IMG/VR virus record: IMGVR_UViG_3300043654_000013
Span: 1 to 47,280 of that record
DNA from: a virus
Length of the DNA: 47,280 bases
Reading direction: 5' to 3' (one strand)
Shown in pieces: positions 13,512 to 21,582 of the stretch. Position 1 is the stretch's first letter. Each line of letters begins with the position of its first letter. The position numbers and the translations under genes are program-made. The notes under the pieces were generated by a model that was given only the letters and a program-made list of their open reading frames with translations, was not told where the DNA came from and made no database searches.

Positions 13512-14004
13512 CGTCTCCATCCCTTTGTGCTCTAGGCGGCTTGATCGCCGCCCGCTTTTGGTCGGCCTTGATCAGGAGGCCGATGATCTCATGCGCGATG
13601 TCGTCCGGCAGGTAGCGTGCGGCCTGAAAGAACGACATCCCGACTTCACCGTGCGGTTTGGTGACCGACCAATCGGCGGTGACGCCATGCGCCGCCTTCA
13701 TCTCCGCTTCCGGCGCTAGTTCGCTGACTTTCACCTTGAGCGCCTTGGCCAGCCTCTGCAGGTTCTCCCGGTCGGGAAAATTCTTGCCCGCGACCCAGAC
13801 CGAAATCCGGTCGCGGCCCTTAGCGACGTTCTTGCCTTCGGAACTTTTGTGTCGGCCCCAGATGCTGGCGGCCAATTCCGATTGTGATAGTTCTTGCTCC
13901 GACATCAGTTTCCTGAGTCGCTTGGCGAATTTGACATCTCTCATGCGCTCGATTGGCAGTCGCGCTCCTGTGATGCGCGGCGACTGGTTGATGGTTTTGG
14001 ACAC
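13504..14004 (-). CDS. XRE-family repressor
   Basis: 166 aa from GTG 14004. Residues about 22-100 hold an HTH domain with FAKRLRKLMSEQELSQSELA, then a long insert (KGRDRISVWVAGKNFPDREN) and LQRLAKALKVKVSELAP. The C-terminal part is helical and lacks a LexA-type Ser-Lys protease site. Family members act as phage CI/Cro-type repressors. It diverges from the replication operon across a 280-bp region that contains a near-consensus promoter for it and several possible operators, the classical layout of a lysogeny switch. Confidence 0.82.
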   Translation of the reverse strand: MSKTINQSPRITGARLPIERMRDVKFAKRLRKLMSEQELSQSELAASIWGRHKSSEGKNVAKGRDRISVWVAGKNFPDRENLQRLAKALKVKVSELAPEAEMKAAHGVTADWSVTKPHGEVGMSFFQAARYLPDDIAHEIIGLLIKADQKRAAIKPPRAQRDGDDG

Positions 14005-14283
14005 AGCGTTGGTTCCCTGTCAAAGTTGACCTTCGAAGTCGGAATAGCCGACTCCTGTAGGTAATTATACAACTTTGTTGGCCAACTGACAACATTGTAC
14101 ACGACAACCCAACTTAGCCGCTTACCGCATCACTACAACGATCAGGTTGCAACAGATTTTTAAAACGGCCTACTCCGCTTTTTGGGGGTGGCGAGGGCGT
14201 TCCTGTTGACAACTTTTTCTTGACAAGTGTTGGGCGGTGTCGGCAGGATGCGATCGTGCGTCCAACCCACTTGGATATGGCTT
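14005..14283. promoter_or_regulatory. Divergent lysogeny-switch region
   Basis: 279 bp without a gene between the repressor and the replication operon. GACAAC occurs at 14088-14093, 14103-14108 and 14208-14213; a perfect 10-bp palindrome GTTGGCCAAC lies at 14077-14086; arms AGTCGG and CCGACT lie at 14037-14042 and 14048-14053. Two TTGACA boxes (14206-14211, 14220-14225) face the plus strand, but no good -10 follows them. Confidence 0.65.
14064..14092 (-). promoter_or_regulatory. Repressor promoter with operator in spacer
   Basis: On the minus strand TTGTCA (14092-14087), a 17-bp spacer and a perfect TATAAT (14069-14064) give a strong sigma70 promoter about 60 nt upstream of the repressor start. 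The palindrome GTTGGCCAAC fills part of the spacer, so a bound dimer would block RNA polymerase; autoregulation is inferred. Confidence 0.75.
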
Positions 14284-14493
14284 ATGCCCCCAAATATTTT
14301 GCGCGTCGACACCCGCAGTTCGCGCTACCGCTTTGATTTGCTGAAGCATGGCGATGCGTTGGAGGTGAGCAGCGTGTCCGGCGCGATGGAAATGTTTCGC
14401 CGCTGGAAGAAAGCCAAAGGCCGGCGGGGGCGTTTAATTCCGTCTCGCGACGCTTTCAACACCCTGTTCTTCATCGACGACGACATCGTCTGA
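14284..14493 (+). CDS. First gene of replication operon, hypothetical
   Basis: 69 aa from ATG 14284 (alternative ATG 14248). Reads MPPNILRVDTRSSRYRFDLL, ALEVSSVSGAMEMFRRWKKA, GRRGRLIPSRD. Small basic proteins of this pattern often begin early operons in related phages and may bind nucleic acid. It couples to the resolvase by TGATG. Confidence 0.65.
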   Translation: MPPNILRVDTRSSRYRFDLLKHGDALEVSSVSGAMEMFRRWKKAKGRRGRLIPSRDAFNTLFFIDDDIV

Positions 14494-14948
14494 TGCGCGT
14501 CCTGGGCGTCGACCCTGGCGCAGTCAGCGGCGCTTACGCTCTCATCGGGCCGAACGGCCTAGCGGCGATCGTCGACGACATCCCGGTGGTCGATCGCCAG
14601 GTTGACGCCGCCGAATGGAGCCGCATCGTCGCGCGCCTCAAGCCTGACGTCGCGGTGGTCGAGCAGGTCGGCTCGATGCCCAAGCAGGGCGTCGCCTCGA
14701 CGTTCAAGTTCGGCATGGGCTGCGGCTTAATCCGCGGCGTGCTCGCTGGCGCGGGAATCCCCATCGTCAGCGTCACGCCGGCGAAATGGAAGAAACATTT
14801 TAGTCTCAACAGCGACGCCGAGAAGAGCCGCGCCCTCGCCATTCGCCGCTTCCCGACGTCACCGATGCTAGCCCGCAAGAAAGATCACGGCAGAGCCGAG
14901 GCTCTGCTGATGGCGCTGTGGAAACTCGAAACCGACGACCCCGTTTAA
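14493..14948 (+). CDS. RuvC-like Holliday junction resolvase
   Basis: 151 aa with the RNase H-like fold of RuvC. Acidic active-site candidates are Asp7 (GVDPGAVSGAYAL), Glu57 (VAVVEQVG) and the DH pair 131-132 near Glu136 (KKDHGRAEALLMA). These enzymes cut four-way and branched DNA so that replicating phage DNA can be resolved before packaging. Length is as usual for phage RuvC-like proteins. It lies at the front of the replication operon, coupled to the preceding gene. Confidence 0.85.
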   Translation: MRVLGVDPGAVSGAYALIGPNGLAAIVDDIPVVDRQVDAAEWSRIVARLKPDVAVVEQVGSMPKQGVASTFKFGMGCGLIRGVLAGAGIPIVSVTPAKWKKHFSLNSDAEKSRALAIRRFPTSPMLARKKDHGRAEALLMALWKLETDDPV

Positions 14949-14960
14949 CCCGAGGCAAAA

Positions 14961-16298
14961 ATGCCCCTCTGGCCGCATCAGACCACCGGCGTCGCCTTCG
15001 CCCTGCGCGAGAAAAAGGTCGCCTGGTGGGACGACACCGGCACTGGCAAAACCAACACCGCCATCGCTCTCGCCGATGTGATCGGGGCGAAGGCCATTCT
15101 CGTCATCTGTCCAGTGATCGCGCTTGAGCATTGGAAGGCGCAGTTCGCCAAGCATGGCCAACACGATCGCAGCGTTGCGTTGATCCGCGACCCTGATGCA
15201 CCGCTGTACACCACCAACGTCGTTGTCGTGCCCTTCAGCCTGATTTCGAAATATCCGCGTCTGCCAAAACGTTTGCGACAATACCGCTTCGACCTGGTGG
15301 TGATTGACGAGGCGCATGCGCTGATGTCAATGGAATCGAACCGCACCCGCTCGATCTACGCGATCGGCAGCGAAAGCGGCGGCATCCAGGATTGCGCGCC
15401 CTATGTCGTGCTGCTGTCGGCGACCTTGTCGCCCAACGGTCGGCCGAATGAACTCTACACCCACCTGCGGGCGTTGCGGCCGGAGCTGCTCGGGCCAGCG
15501 ATCGGCTACGACACATTCGTCAATCGCTATTGTGTGACCAAGTTCGGCCGCGCTGGGCGCGAAACGGTCGTCGGCCCCAACAAGCTGACCGCGCCTGAAC
15601 TCAAGCGGATCATGGGGCGCTTCGCCCGCCGGGTGAAAAAGAAGGACGTGCAGAAGGATCTGCCGGCGGTCGTCACTGACGTGCTGCCGGTCAACATCGC
15701 CGACTTGGTCGTGCCGCCGCAACTCATGCAGGAATGGCAGGTTTCGGAGTCGGGGCTGGCACGCGACATCGGCAGCGCGACCGGCGAGGAGGCGCTCGCC
15801 ATCGCGCGCTCGTCGTCGCATGCAGCGACCAATCGCCGTCTGACCGGCATCATCAAGGTGCAGGCGATGGCGGCGCTGCTTGAACCGGAGATGGCGGCCG
15901 GCCGCAAGGTCATTTCGATGGTGTTTCACCACGACGTGATTGACGCCATCGCCGAGCGCTTCAAGGGTCAGGTCGTCACTCTCGATGGCCGCACGCCGGC
16001 GGCGAAGCGCGAGGCTAATATCAAAGCCTTTCGTGACAACCCAAAGATTCATCTGTTCAACGGGCAGATCAGCGCTGCCGGCGAAGTGATCGATCTGACG
16101 CCATGCTCGCTCATGTACATTTTCGAACAAGACTGGGTGCCCAAGACGATGACTCAGGCGATCGGCCGCGCCAACCGGCCAGGCCAGGTCGAGCCGCTCA
16201 TGGTGTGGGTGCTGACGCTCGCCGGCTCGATCGACGATGCTCTCACCAGAACCCTGGTTCGTAAGCAGTCCGACATCAAATCGCTGGAACCCGTGTAG
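14961..16298 (+). CDS. SNF2/DEAD-type DNA helicase
   Basis: 445 aa. Walker A DDTGTGKT at 24-31, DEAH box in VVIDEAHALMS (about 113-123), motif III LLSATLS (about 148-154), C-terminal helicase lobe from about 290 with motif VI QAIGRANRPGQ near 402. The size is that of the short SNF2-like helicases found in phage replication modules, with no extra targeting domains. It probably remodels or unwinds DNA during replication or recombination together with the resolvase. GAGG precedes the start by 6 nt. Confidence 0.88.
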   Translation: MPLWPHQTTGVAFALREKKVAWWDDTGTGKTNTAIALADVIGAKAILVICPVIALEHWKAQFAKHGQHDRSVALIRDPDAPLYTTNVVVVPFSLISKYPRLPKRLRQYRFDLVVIDEAHALMSMESNRTRSIYAIGSESGGIQDCAPYVVLLSATLSPNGRPNELYTHLRALRPELLGPAIGYDTFVNRYCVTKFGRAGRETVVGPNKLTAPELKRIMGRFARRVKKKDVQKDLPAVVTDVLPVNIADLVVPPQLMQEWQVSESGLARDIGSATGEEALAIARSSSHAATNRRLTGIIKVQAMAALLEPEMAAGRKVISMVFHHDVIDAIAERFKGQVVTLDGRTPAAKREANIKAFRDNPKIHLFNGQISAAGEVIDLTPCSLMYIFEQDWVPKTMTQAIGRANRPGQVEPLMVWVLTLAGSIDDALTRTLVRKQSDIKSLEPV

Positions 16299-16318
16299 GG
16301 CAAGAAGGAGTGAAGAGA

Positions 16319-16666
16319 ATGACCAAGTCAGATGATGACGTGTTTCGTGGCTACCCCTCATCGGTGCGCAAACGCTTCGAAAGCTTTCACCGCGACAATC
16401 CGCATGTCTTTCGCAAGTTCAAGGAGCTGGCCTTTGCGATGAAGGACACTGGCCGCACTCAATACAGCGCCCGCACCATCATCGAGAAAATGCGTTGGGA
16501 CTACGACATCGGCACCACGGGCGGCGTGTTCAAGATCAACGACGACTTTGTCCCAATCTATGTCCGCTTGCTAATCCAACGCTACCCGGATTTCGTTGGT
16601 TTTTTTGAACTGCGCGTGGTCCGTAGTCGAGGCGCTATCTCCGACGAAGAAAGGGCGCGCATGTGA
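16319..16666 (+). CDS. Conserved phage protein
   Basis: 115 aa. FESFHRDNPHVFRKFKELAF, YSARTIIEKMRWDYDI, FKINDDFVPIYVRLLI and RYPDFVGFFELR form a pattern seen in many phage replication modules. No enzymatic residues stand out and the role is unknown. ATG 16319 was chosen because GAAGGAG at 16304-16310 is correctly spaced; a GTG at 16310 is inside it. Confidence 0.75.
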   Translation: MTKSDDDVFRGYPSSVRKRFESFHRDNPHVFRKFKELAFAMKDTGRTQYSARTIIEKMRWDYDIGTTGGVFKINDDFVPIYVRLLIQRYPDFVGFFELRVVRSRGAISDEERARM

Positions 16667-16959
16667 GAATTGCGCTGGCGCTCACTTTCATGCTCAGCGC
16701 CCAGCCGGCGCTTGCCTGCCATCGCTATCACTCATGGTCGTATCCGTGGCCGCAATCGTGCAGGGTGTCGAGCCCCGCGCCCGTACATCATCACACATAC
16801 TTCGTAGAAATCGCGCCGGAGCCAGTGGTGACGCCACCGACACCCGCGCCTGAAGTCGAAGCCCCGGTAAGCCCCGCGGCGATCGAGACGCTGAATGAGG
16901 AGCTGCGGTGGCGTGCAGCGAACAGTTTAACCCTGGAGGAAAAGCATAATGGCGATTGA
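16663..16959 (+). CDS. Secreted small protein
   Basis: 98 aa from a GTG that overlaps the upstream stop (GTGA). Residues 1-18 form a signal peptide ending ALA, followed by CHRYHSWSYPWPQSC, a Pro-rich spacer and a charged helix (IETLNEELRWRAANS). The CHRY..W.YPWPQ.C pattern recurs in phages of Rhizobiales and nearby groups. Periplasmic location is likely; function unknown. Confidence 0.72.
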   Translation: MRIALALTFMLSAQPALACHRYHSWSYPWPQSCRVSSPAPVHHHTYFVEIAPEPVVTPPTPAPEVEAPVSPAAIETLNEELRWRAANSLTLEEKHNGD

Positions 16960-17407
16960 GATCGACATCAGGATTATCGGCGAGACGACGGCTGCGGTGG
17001 TGCAGGAGCTGGGCGCGTTCGCTGCGCATTTGTCCTCTGGGTTGGGTGTCGGCGCGCAAGCGATCAACACGCCCGACACGCCCGGTATTAACGAGGCGCA
17101 AGCGCGGGCCGTAGCCGACAGCAACGGCGCGGGCAAGCCCGCCAGCACGCGCAAGCGCAGCACGGCAGGCAAGCCGGAAGCCGAGACGACGACAACCGCC
17201 GCGAAGGCCCAGCTCGATCGCGCGGCGATCATCGACGGCTTAACCAAGATCTACTCGAAGGGCGATGAGGACGTTCGCCTGGCGATCACCAAGTTCCGCG
17301 ACGGTCAGGGCGCTGACCGCCTGCGGGATCTCAAAGACGACGCCCTGCCGGCGGCGGCCGAGCTGCTCGTCGAACTGAAGCTTGTCGCTGATCAGCCGCA
17401 AGTCTGA
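16949..17407 (+). CDS. Hypothetical protein upstream of DUF2800 gene
   Basis: 152 aa. N-terminal 40 residues are compact, the middle is a Thr/Ala/Lys linker, and the C-terminal 55 residues (DRAAIIDGLTKIYSKGDEDV, LAITKFRDGQGADRLRDL) form a helical domain I have seen attached to phage single-strand DNA proteins. GGAGG precedes the ATG. It couples by TGATG to the next gene. Confidence 0.7.
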   Translation: MAIEIDIRIIGETTAAVVQELGAFAAHLSSGLGVGAQAINTPDTPGINEAQARAVADSNGAGKPASTRKRSTAGKPEAETTTTAAKAQLDRAAIIDGLTKIYSKGDEDVRLAITKFRDGQGADRLRDLKDDALPAAAELLVELKLVADQPQV

Positions 17408-18621
17408 TGACCGAGCACGCCGAGCTGGGCGCTTCGTCTTCCGCTCGTTGGATGAATTGTAGTGGCTCGGTGCCGCTCGCGCGGCCTTACCTGGGAGGCG
17501 GCGCATCGTCCTACGCCGCCGAGGGGACGGTCGCCCACACGATCGCCCAGGCGGCTTTGGCTAACGAGCCATTGCCGCCGATCGGCGCGCTGGTCACCGT
17601 CGACGGTCACGACATCCTCATCACCGAGGAGATGCTCGACGCCGTCAACGAATATCTCGACATCGTGCGGCCTCTGCTTGCCAAGGCGCAGGACGGCGGG
17701 GTCGAGATCCGGGTGCGCATCACGTCCGTGCCGCCGACCGCCGAATGTTTCGGCACCGCCGACTTCGTCGCCATCATTGGTCGCAAGCTTTTCGTCGTCG
17801 ACCTGAAATACGGCAAGGGCGTTCACGTCCATGTCGCCAACAATTCGCAGGCGCTGTTCTATGCGCTTGCGGTGGTCGAGACGCTGCACCTCGACGGCCT
17901 GATCGACGAGATCGAGATCACCATCTGCCAGCCCCGGATCGACGGGGCCGAACGTCAGTCGTGGACGATCGACATCATCGACCTCTGGATGTGGCGCGAC
18001 GGCAAGCTCGTCCCGGCGGTGCAGCGCATCCTCGATGGCGACACAAGCCTCCAGGACGGTCCCTGGTGCCGGTTCTGTCCCGCCCTGGCCATCTGCCCCC
18101 TCAAGCATGATTTGGCCATGCAGGCGGCTGAGCAGGCTTTCGACGCGGTCACTGAGACAAACTTCCCAAACAGCCCCGACCTCGACCCAACTCAGATCGC
18201 TGAGCGCCTGCAGCTCGCGCTGCGGCTCGAAGACTGGATCGACAAGCTCAAGGAGCACGCCGCCCTGATGATCCACCGCGGTGAGGATGTGCCGGGGTTC
18301 AAGCTCGTCGAGGGCCGGTCGAACCGCAAATGGGCGGGCGAAGATTCGGATGTCCTGCGCGAGCTGGTCGACCGCGGCAAATTCACACCCCAGGACGCTG
18401 AGCGCTTTTACAAGCCGGCCGAGCTGCAGTCGCCGGCGCAGATCGAAAAAACGCTTAAGCGCATGGGCCGCACGCAGACCCAGTTCCTGCTCAACGGATT
18501 GATCAACAAACCGACCGGCAAGCCATCGCTCGTGCCCGCCGCCGACCCGCGGCCGGCGATGGCGATCCTGACCGCTCGCGAAGCTTTCCGCATGTCCGCA
18601 ACCGACGAGGAGGAAATCTAA
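17407..18621 (+). CDS. DUF2800 protein, PD-(D/E)XK nuclease-like
   Basis: 404 aa. The start has the DUF2800 signature LGASSSARWMNCSGS, then AAEGTVAHTIAQ (catalytic-type His), an Asp near 119 (GTADF), and VVDLKYGKG (D-x-K). A Cys cluster, WCRFCPALAIC (about 219-229), resembles the FeS-binding end of Cas4/AddB-type nucleases. Such proteins are usual next to DUF2815 ssDNA-binding proteins and family A polymerases in phages, suggesting end processing in recombination-dependent replication. The nuclease role is by family resemblance. Confidence 0.82.
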   Translation: MTEHAELGASSSARWMNCSGSVPLARPYLGGGASSYAAEGTVAHTIAQAALANEPLPPIGALVTVDGHDILITEEMLDAVNEYLDIVRPLLAKAQDGGVEIRVRITSVPPTAECFGTADFVAIIGRKLFVVDLKYGKGVHVHVANNSQALFYALAVVETLHLDGLIDEIEITICQPRIDGAERQSWTIDIIDLWMWRDGKLVPAVQRILDGDTSLQDGPWCRFCPALAICPLKHDLAMQAAEQAFDAVTETNFPNSPDLDPTQIAERLQLALRLEDWIDKLKEHAALMIHRGEDVPGFKLVEGRSNRKWAGEDSDVLRELVDRGKFTPQDAERFYKPAELQSPAQIEKTLKRMGRTQTQFLLNGLINKPTGKPSLVPAADPRPAMAILTAREAFRMSATDEEEI

Positions 18622-18824
18622 TGGACCGAGAAGAACAGGAAGATCTGCTCCGCCGCACAAAAGAGATTGTGGGGTTGATTGGCGGCGATAGCAGCGCGGC
18701 GGTCACAGCGGCGTCGCTTTTGCTGCTCGGCGATCGCTTGGTCGGCATGCTGGACGGCATCCGAGCTGGCCTCCGTCTGATCGAAGATCAACTCAACAGC
18801 GACCTCGACGAGAGAACCCCGTGA
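18621..18824 (+). CDS. Small helical protein
   Basis: 67 aa, start MDREEQEDLLRRTKEIVGLI. Two amphipathic helices with an AAVTAASLLLLGDRLVGMLD centre. The ATG shares its A with the DUF2800 stop. Not recognised. Confidence 0.62.
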   Translation: MDREEQEDLLRRTKEIVGLIGGDSSAAVTAASLLLLGDRLVGMLDGIRAGLRLIEDQLNSDLDERTP

Positions 18825-19009
18825 GCCCCGAACAGCTCGCCAGCCGCAACGCCAACATTTCGAAAGGCCAGGCGCGAGCCTGGCGCGACCCCGAGATCCG
18901 AGCCCGCCGGACGACCGCCATCGCCGCTGCATGGGATGACGCGCTCCGCCGGGCTCTGATGCGCGAACGCGCTCTGGAGCGCGCCGCGAAACCCCCGCGT
19001 AAGGAGTAA
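18821..19009 (+). CDS. Small basic protein, NUMOD3-like
   Basis: 62 aa from a GTG overlapping the upstream stop (GTGA). SRNANISKGQARAWRDPEIRAR resembles a NUMOD3-type DNA-binding repeat of homing endonucleases, though no nuclease domain is present. Very basic and helical, so DNA binding is likely. It directly precedes the ssDNA-binding protein gene. Confidence 0.6.
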   Translation: MSPEQLASRNANISKGQARAWRDPEIRARRTTAIAAAWDDALRRALMRERALERAAKPPRKE

Positions 19010-19014
19010 CCGTC

Positions 19015-19557
19015 ATGGCCGCAATTCAGAGCCCCGTTGTCACCCTGTCCTACCCGCATTTGTGGAAGCCGACGCCCAAGGCGGAGGGCAGCGCTGAGCT
19101 GGTCTATTCCGCTGTCGGGTTGCTCAACCCGCTGCAGATGAAGTCGCCGGCGTGGGCGGCGTTGGTGAAAGCTGTCGAGGATGAGTGCAAGACAGCGTTC
19201 CCCAAGCTCATCTTGGGCAAGACGGTGAAGTCGCCATTTCGCGACTGCGCCGAGAAAGAAAACTTCCCCCAAGAGTACAAGGTTTTCTTCAATTGCTGGT
19301 CGAAGTCGCGCCCCGGCGTGGTCGACACCGGCAAGAACCACATCACCGATTCAAACGAAGTTTGGGCCGGTCAATATGTGCGCTTCTCGCTCAATCCGTT
19401 TTCCTGGGAGCACAGCGGCAAGAAGGGCGTCAGCCTGGGGCTGAACCATGTTCAAATCATCAAGTCGGAAGGATTGAAGCGGCTCGACGGTCGCAAGCCT
19501 GTCGAGGAATCGTTCGACGACGAGTTTGACGACGCCATGGCTGACGACGACGTTTGA
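19015..19557 (+). CDS. DUF2815 single-stranded DNA-binding protein
   Basis: 180 aa. The family pattern is clear: LSYPHLWKPT near 12, FRDCAEKENFP about 75-85, VFFNCWSKSRPGVVD, and VWAGQYVRFSLNPFSWEHSG. The C-terminus is strongly acidic (EESFDDEFDDAMADDD), as in T7 gp2.5-like ssDNA-binding proteins, where such tails contact the polymerase and helicase. AAGGAG precedes the ATG. It lies just upstream of the DNA polymerase, separated by a hairpin. Confidence 0.88.
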   Translation: MAAIQSPVVTLSYPHLWKPTPKAEGSAELVYSAVGLLNPLQMKSPAWAALVKAVEDECKTAFPKLILGKTVKSPFRDCAEKENFPQEYKVFFNCWSKSRPGVVDTGKNHITDSNEVWAGQYVRFSLNPFSWEHSGKKGVSLGLNHVQIIKSEGLKRLDGRKPVEESFDDEFDDAMADDDV

Positions 19558-19572
19558 TTTCTAGCACGGAAG

Positions 19573-19599
19573 GGCGCGGCGAGAGCCGCGCCATTTTTT
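19573..19599 (+). terminator. Hairpin with GAGA loop and T6 run, ending at polymerase start codon
   Basis: Arms GGCGCGGC (19573-19580) and GCCGCGCC (19585-19592) with a GAGA tetraloop, then A and six T. It has every mark of an intrinsic terminator. Its T-run touches the ATG of the polymerase at 19600. GGAAG at 19568-19572 sits just before the stem, so folding would place this Shine-Dalgarno 7 nt from the ATG. It may lower polymerase expression relative to the ssDNA-binding protein, or be needed for its initiation. Confidence 0.8.
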
Positions 19600-21582
19600 A
19601 TGGCGCTTCGGCTCTCAGGCGATTTCGAGACGACGTCGCGCGGCTCTCTGCCGCAGATCGGCGCGCACAAATACGCTCGCCACCCTTCGACCCGCATCCT
19701 CTGCTTCGCTTACGCGATCGAGGAGGACGACCCCGTCGTCTGGTACCCGACGCTGCAGCCTGCGCCGGAGGATCTGATTGAGGCGGCGCACGATCCTGAA
19801 CTCCAGTTTCATGCCTGGAACGCCGCTTTCGAATTTAACATCTGGAACGCCGTCGCGGTGCAGCACTATCTGCCGCCACTGCCGATCGAGCGCTTCCACT
19901 GCACCATGGCCCACGCCCTGGTGTGGGGCGTGCCGCCCAGGCTTGAACAGGCGGCAATCGCGCTCCGCACCAACATCCTGAAGGACAAAGAGGGCGCGAA
20001 GCTGATGCGCAAGATGATGCGCCCGCGCCCGCACAAAGACGGCACGATTACCTGGTGGGACCAGGACGAGCCCGAGCTGCTCTGGCGCTTAGGTGAATAT
20101 TGCGCCCAGGACGTGCGCGCCGAGCGCTCGATCGGCCATCGCCTTCGCCCCATGCCGTCCGATGAGCGGCGCTTGTGGGTGCTCGACCAGCACATGAACA
20201 ACCGCGGCCTGAAGGTCGATGTCGCCGCGGTAGCGAAAATGCAAACCGTGGTCGACGGCGAGCTGGTTCGCATTGGCATGGGCCTCGCCGGCCTGACCGA
20301 TGGCCGCATCACCAGTCCGACCCAGACCCAGCGCCTACTCGCTTATCTACGAGAGCAGAAGGTCCAGATCGACAGCCTCGACAAGCGCGTGATCCCGCTC
20401 GTGCTCAAGGAGGATCTCGACCCCCGCCATCGCGAGATCCTGAAGCTCTACGGCCAAGGCGCGAAATCGTCGACCGCCAAGCTCCGCTCGATGATGAATT
20501 ACCTGGATGACGATGACCGGGTCAGGAGCCTGACCCAGTATGGCGGCGCGATGCGCACGTTGCGCTGGGCCGGCCGCGGACCACAGATCCAGAATTACCC
20601 GCGGCCCTCGAAGGAGATCGACGCCCGCGTCGCGATCGAGCACATCATTTGGGGCGTCGACGCCGAGACGCTCGATGTCGTCCACGGCAATCCGATGGAT
20701 GTCGTCAGCCAATGCCTGCGCGGGGCTTACGTGCCTGCAAAGGGGCATGCGTTCGCGGTCTGCGACTATTCCGGCATCGAGGCGAGAGTCGTGGCCTGGC
20801 TGGCTGGCCAGGACGATGCGCTCGACGTCTTTCGCACCGGAGCCGACATCTACCGGAAAGCCGCTGACGACGTCGGCTCGACCAGCCGCGATCTGGGCAA
20901 GCTCCTGGTGCTGTCATGCGGCTTCGGCGCTGGCCCCAAGCGCGTCGCTATCATTGCCCAGAACCCGCCCTATTTCATCACGCTAACGAAAGAGGAGGCG
21001 ATCAGAAATGTCTACGGCTGGCGTCAGGCTAACCATCAAATTCGCTCCCTCTGGTACGAGGTCGACGACATCATCCGCATGGTCATTGGGGGGCGCGTTA
21101 ACGATCGCTGGATCTGGACAGCCAAGCGCAAGGTTGCTTTCCGCATGGCGACCGATGAGCGCCTCGCCGGCGCTCTTCTCATGCGTCTCCCGAGCGGCCG
21201 AAAAATTGTCTACCGCAACGCCAGCATCGACGAGATCATCAACGACGTCGATGGCTGTTCCGACGTCGAAGCGGTGATCCGCTACGATGGTTTGGACTGG
21301 ACAAAAAAGTGGACGCGCATCCGGTCGTGGGGCGGCAAATTTGTGGAGAACATGACGCAAGCGGTGGCGCGCGACCTGCTCGCCGGCGCAGTGTTGCAGC
21401 TCGACAATGACGACGACGATCTCCTGACCACCATCCACGACGAGATCATCGCCGAGCCCCTTCAGGCGCGCGCTCACGCCCGCCTGGCGGAGATGAAGGC
21501 GGTGATGGGCGAAGCCCCGTCTTGGGCTTACGGTCTGCCCCTAAAGGCCGAAGGGAGCGTGATGGGGAGGTACGGCAAATGA
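19600..21582 (+). CDS. Family A DNA polymerase with 3'-5' exonuclease
   Basis: 660 aa. Exonuclease motifs: GDFET with Asp8/Glu10, HAWNAAFEFN with Asn74, YCAQD with Tyr167/Asp171. Polymerase motifs: A DYSGIEARVV (Asp389), B RDLGKLLVLSCGFG (Arg430, Lys434), C IHDE near the C-terminus. At motif B the places of E. coli Pol I Phe762 and Tyr766 are Leu438 and Phe442, less usual. The start cannot be later since Asp8 is catalytic, although the ATG directly follows a terminator-like hairpin. It copies the phage genome with the primase/helicase next door (ATGA overlap). Confidence 0.93.
   Translation: MALRLSGDFETTSRGSLPQIGAHKYARHPSTRILCFAYAIEEDDPVVWYPTLQPAPEDLIEAAHDPELQFHAWNAAFEFNIWNAVAVQHYLPPLPIERFHCTMAHALVWGVPPRLEQAAIALRTNILKDKEGAKLMRKMMRPRPHKDGTITWWDQDEPELLWRLGEYCAQDVRAERSIGHRLRPMPSDERRLWVLDQHMNNRGLKVDVAAVAKMQTVVDGELVRIGMGLAGLTDGRITSPTQTQRLLAYLREQKVQIDSLDKRVIPLVLKEDLDPRHREILKLYGQGAKSSTAKLRSMMNYLDDDDRVRSLTQYGGAMRTLRWAGRGPQIQNYPRPSKEIDARVAIEHIIWGVDAETLDVVHGNPMDVVSQCLRGAYVPAKGHAFAVCDYSGIEARVVAWLAGQDDALDVFRTGADIYRKAADDVGSTSRDLGKLLVLSCGFGAGPKRVAIIAQNPPYFITLTKEEAIRNVYGWRQANHQIRSLWYEVDDIIRMVIGGRVNDRWIWTAKRKVAFRMATDERLAGALLMRLPSGRKIVYRNASIDEIINDVDGCSDVEAVIRYDGLDWTKKWTRIRSWGGKFVENMTQAVARDLLAGAVLQLDNDDDDLLTTIHDEIIAEPLQARAHARLAEMKAVMGEAPSWAYGLPLKAEGSVMGRYGK

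Noticed and set aside
16694-17101. Minus-strand open frames opposite the secreted small protein
   Set aside because: Shadows of the coupled plus-strand genes, which have ribosome-binding sites and a signal peptide.
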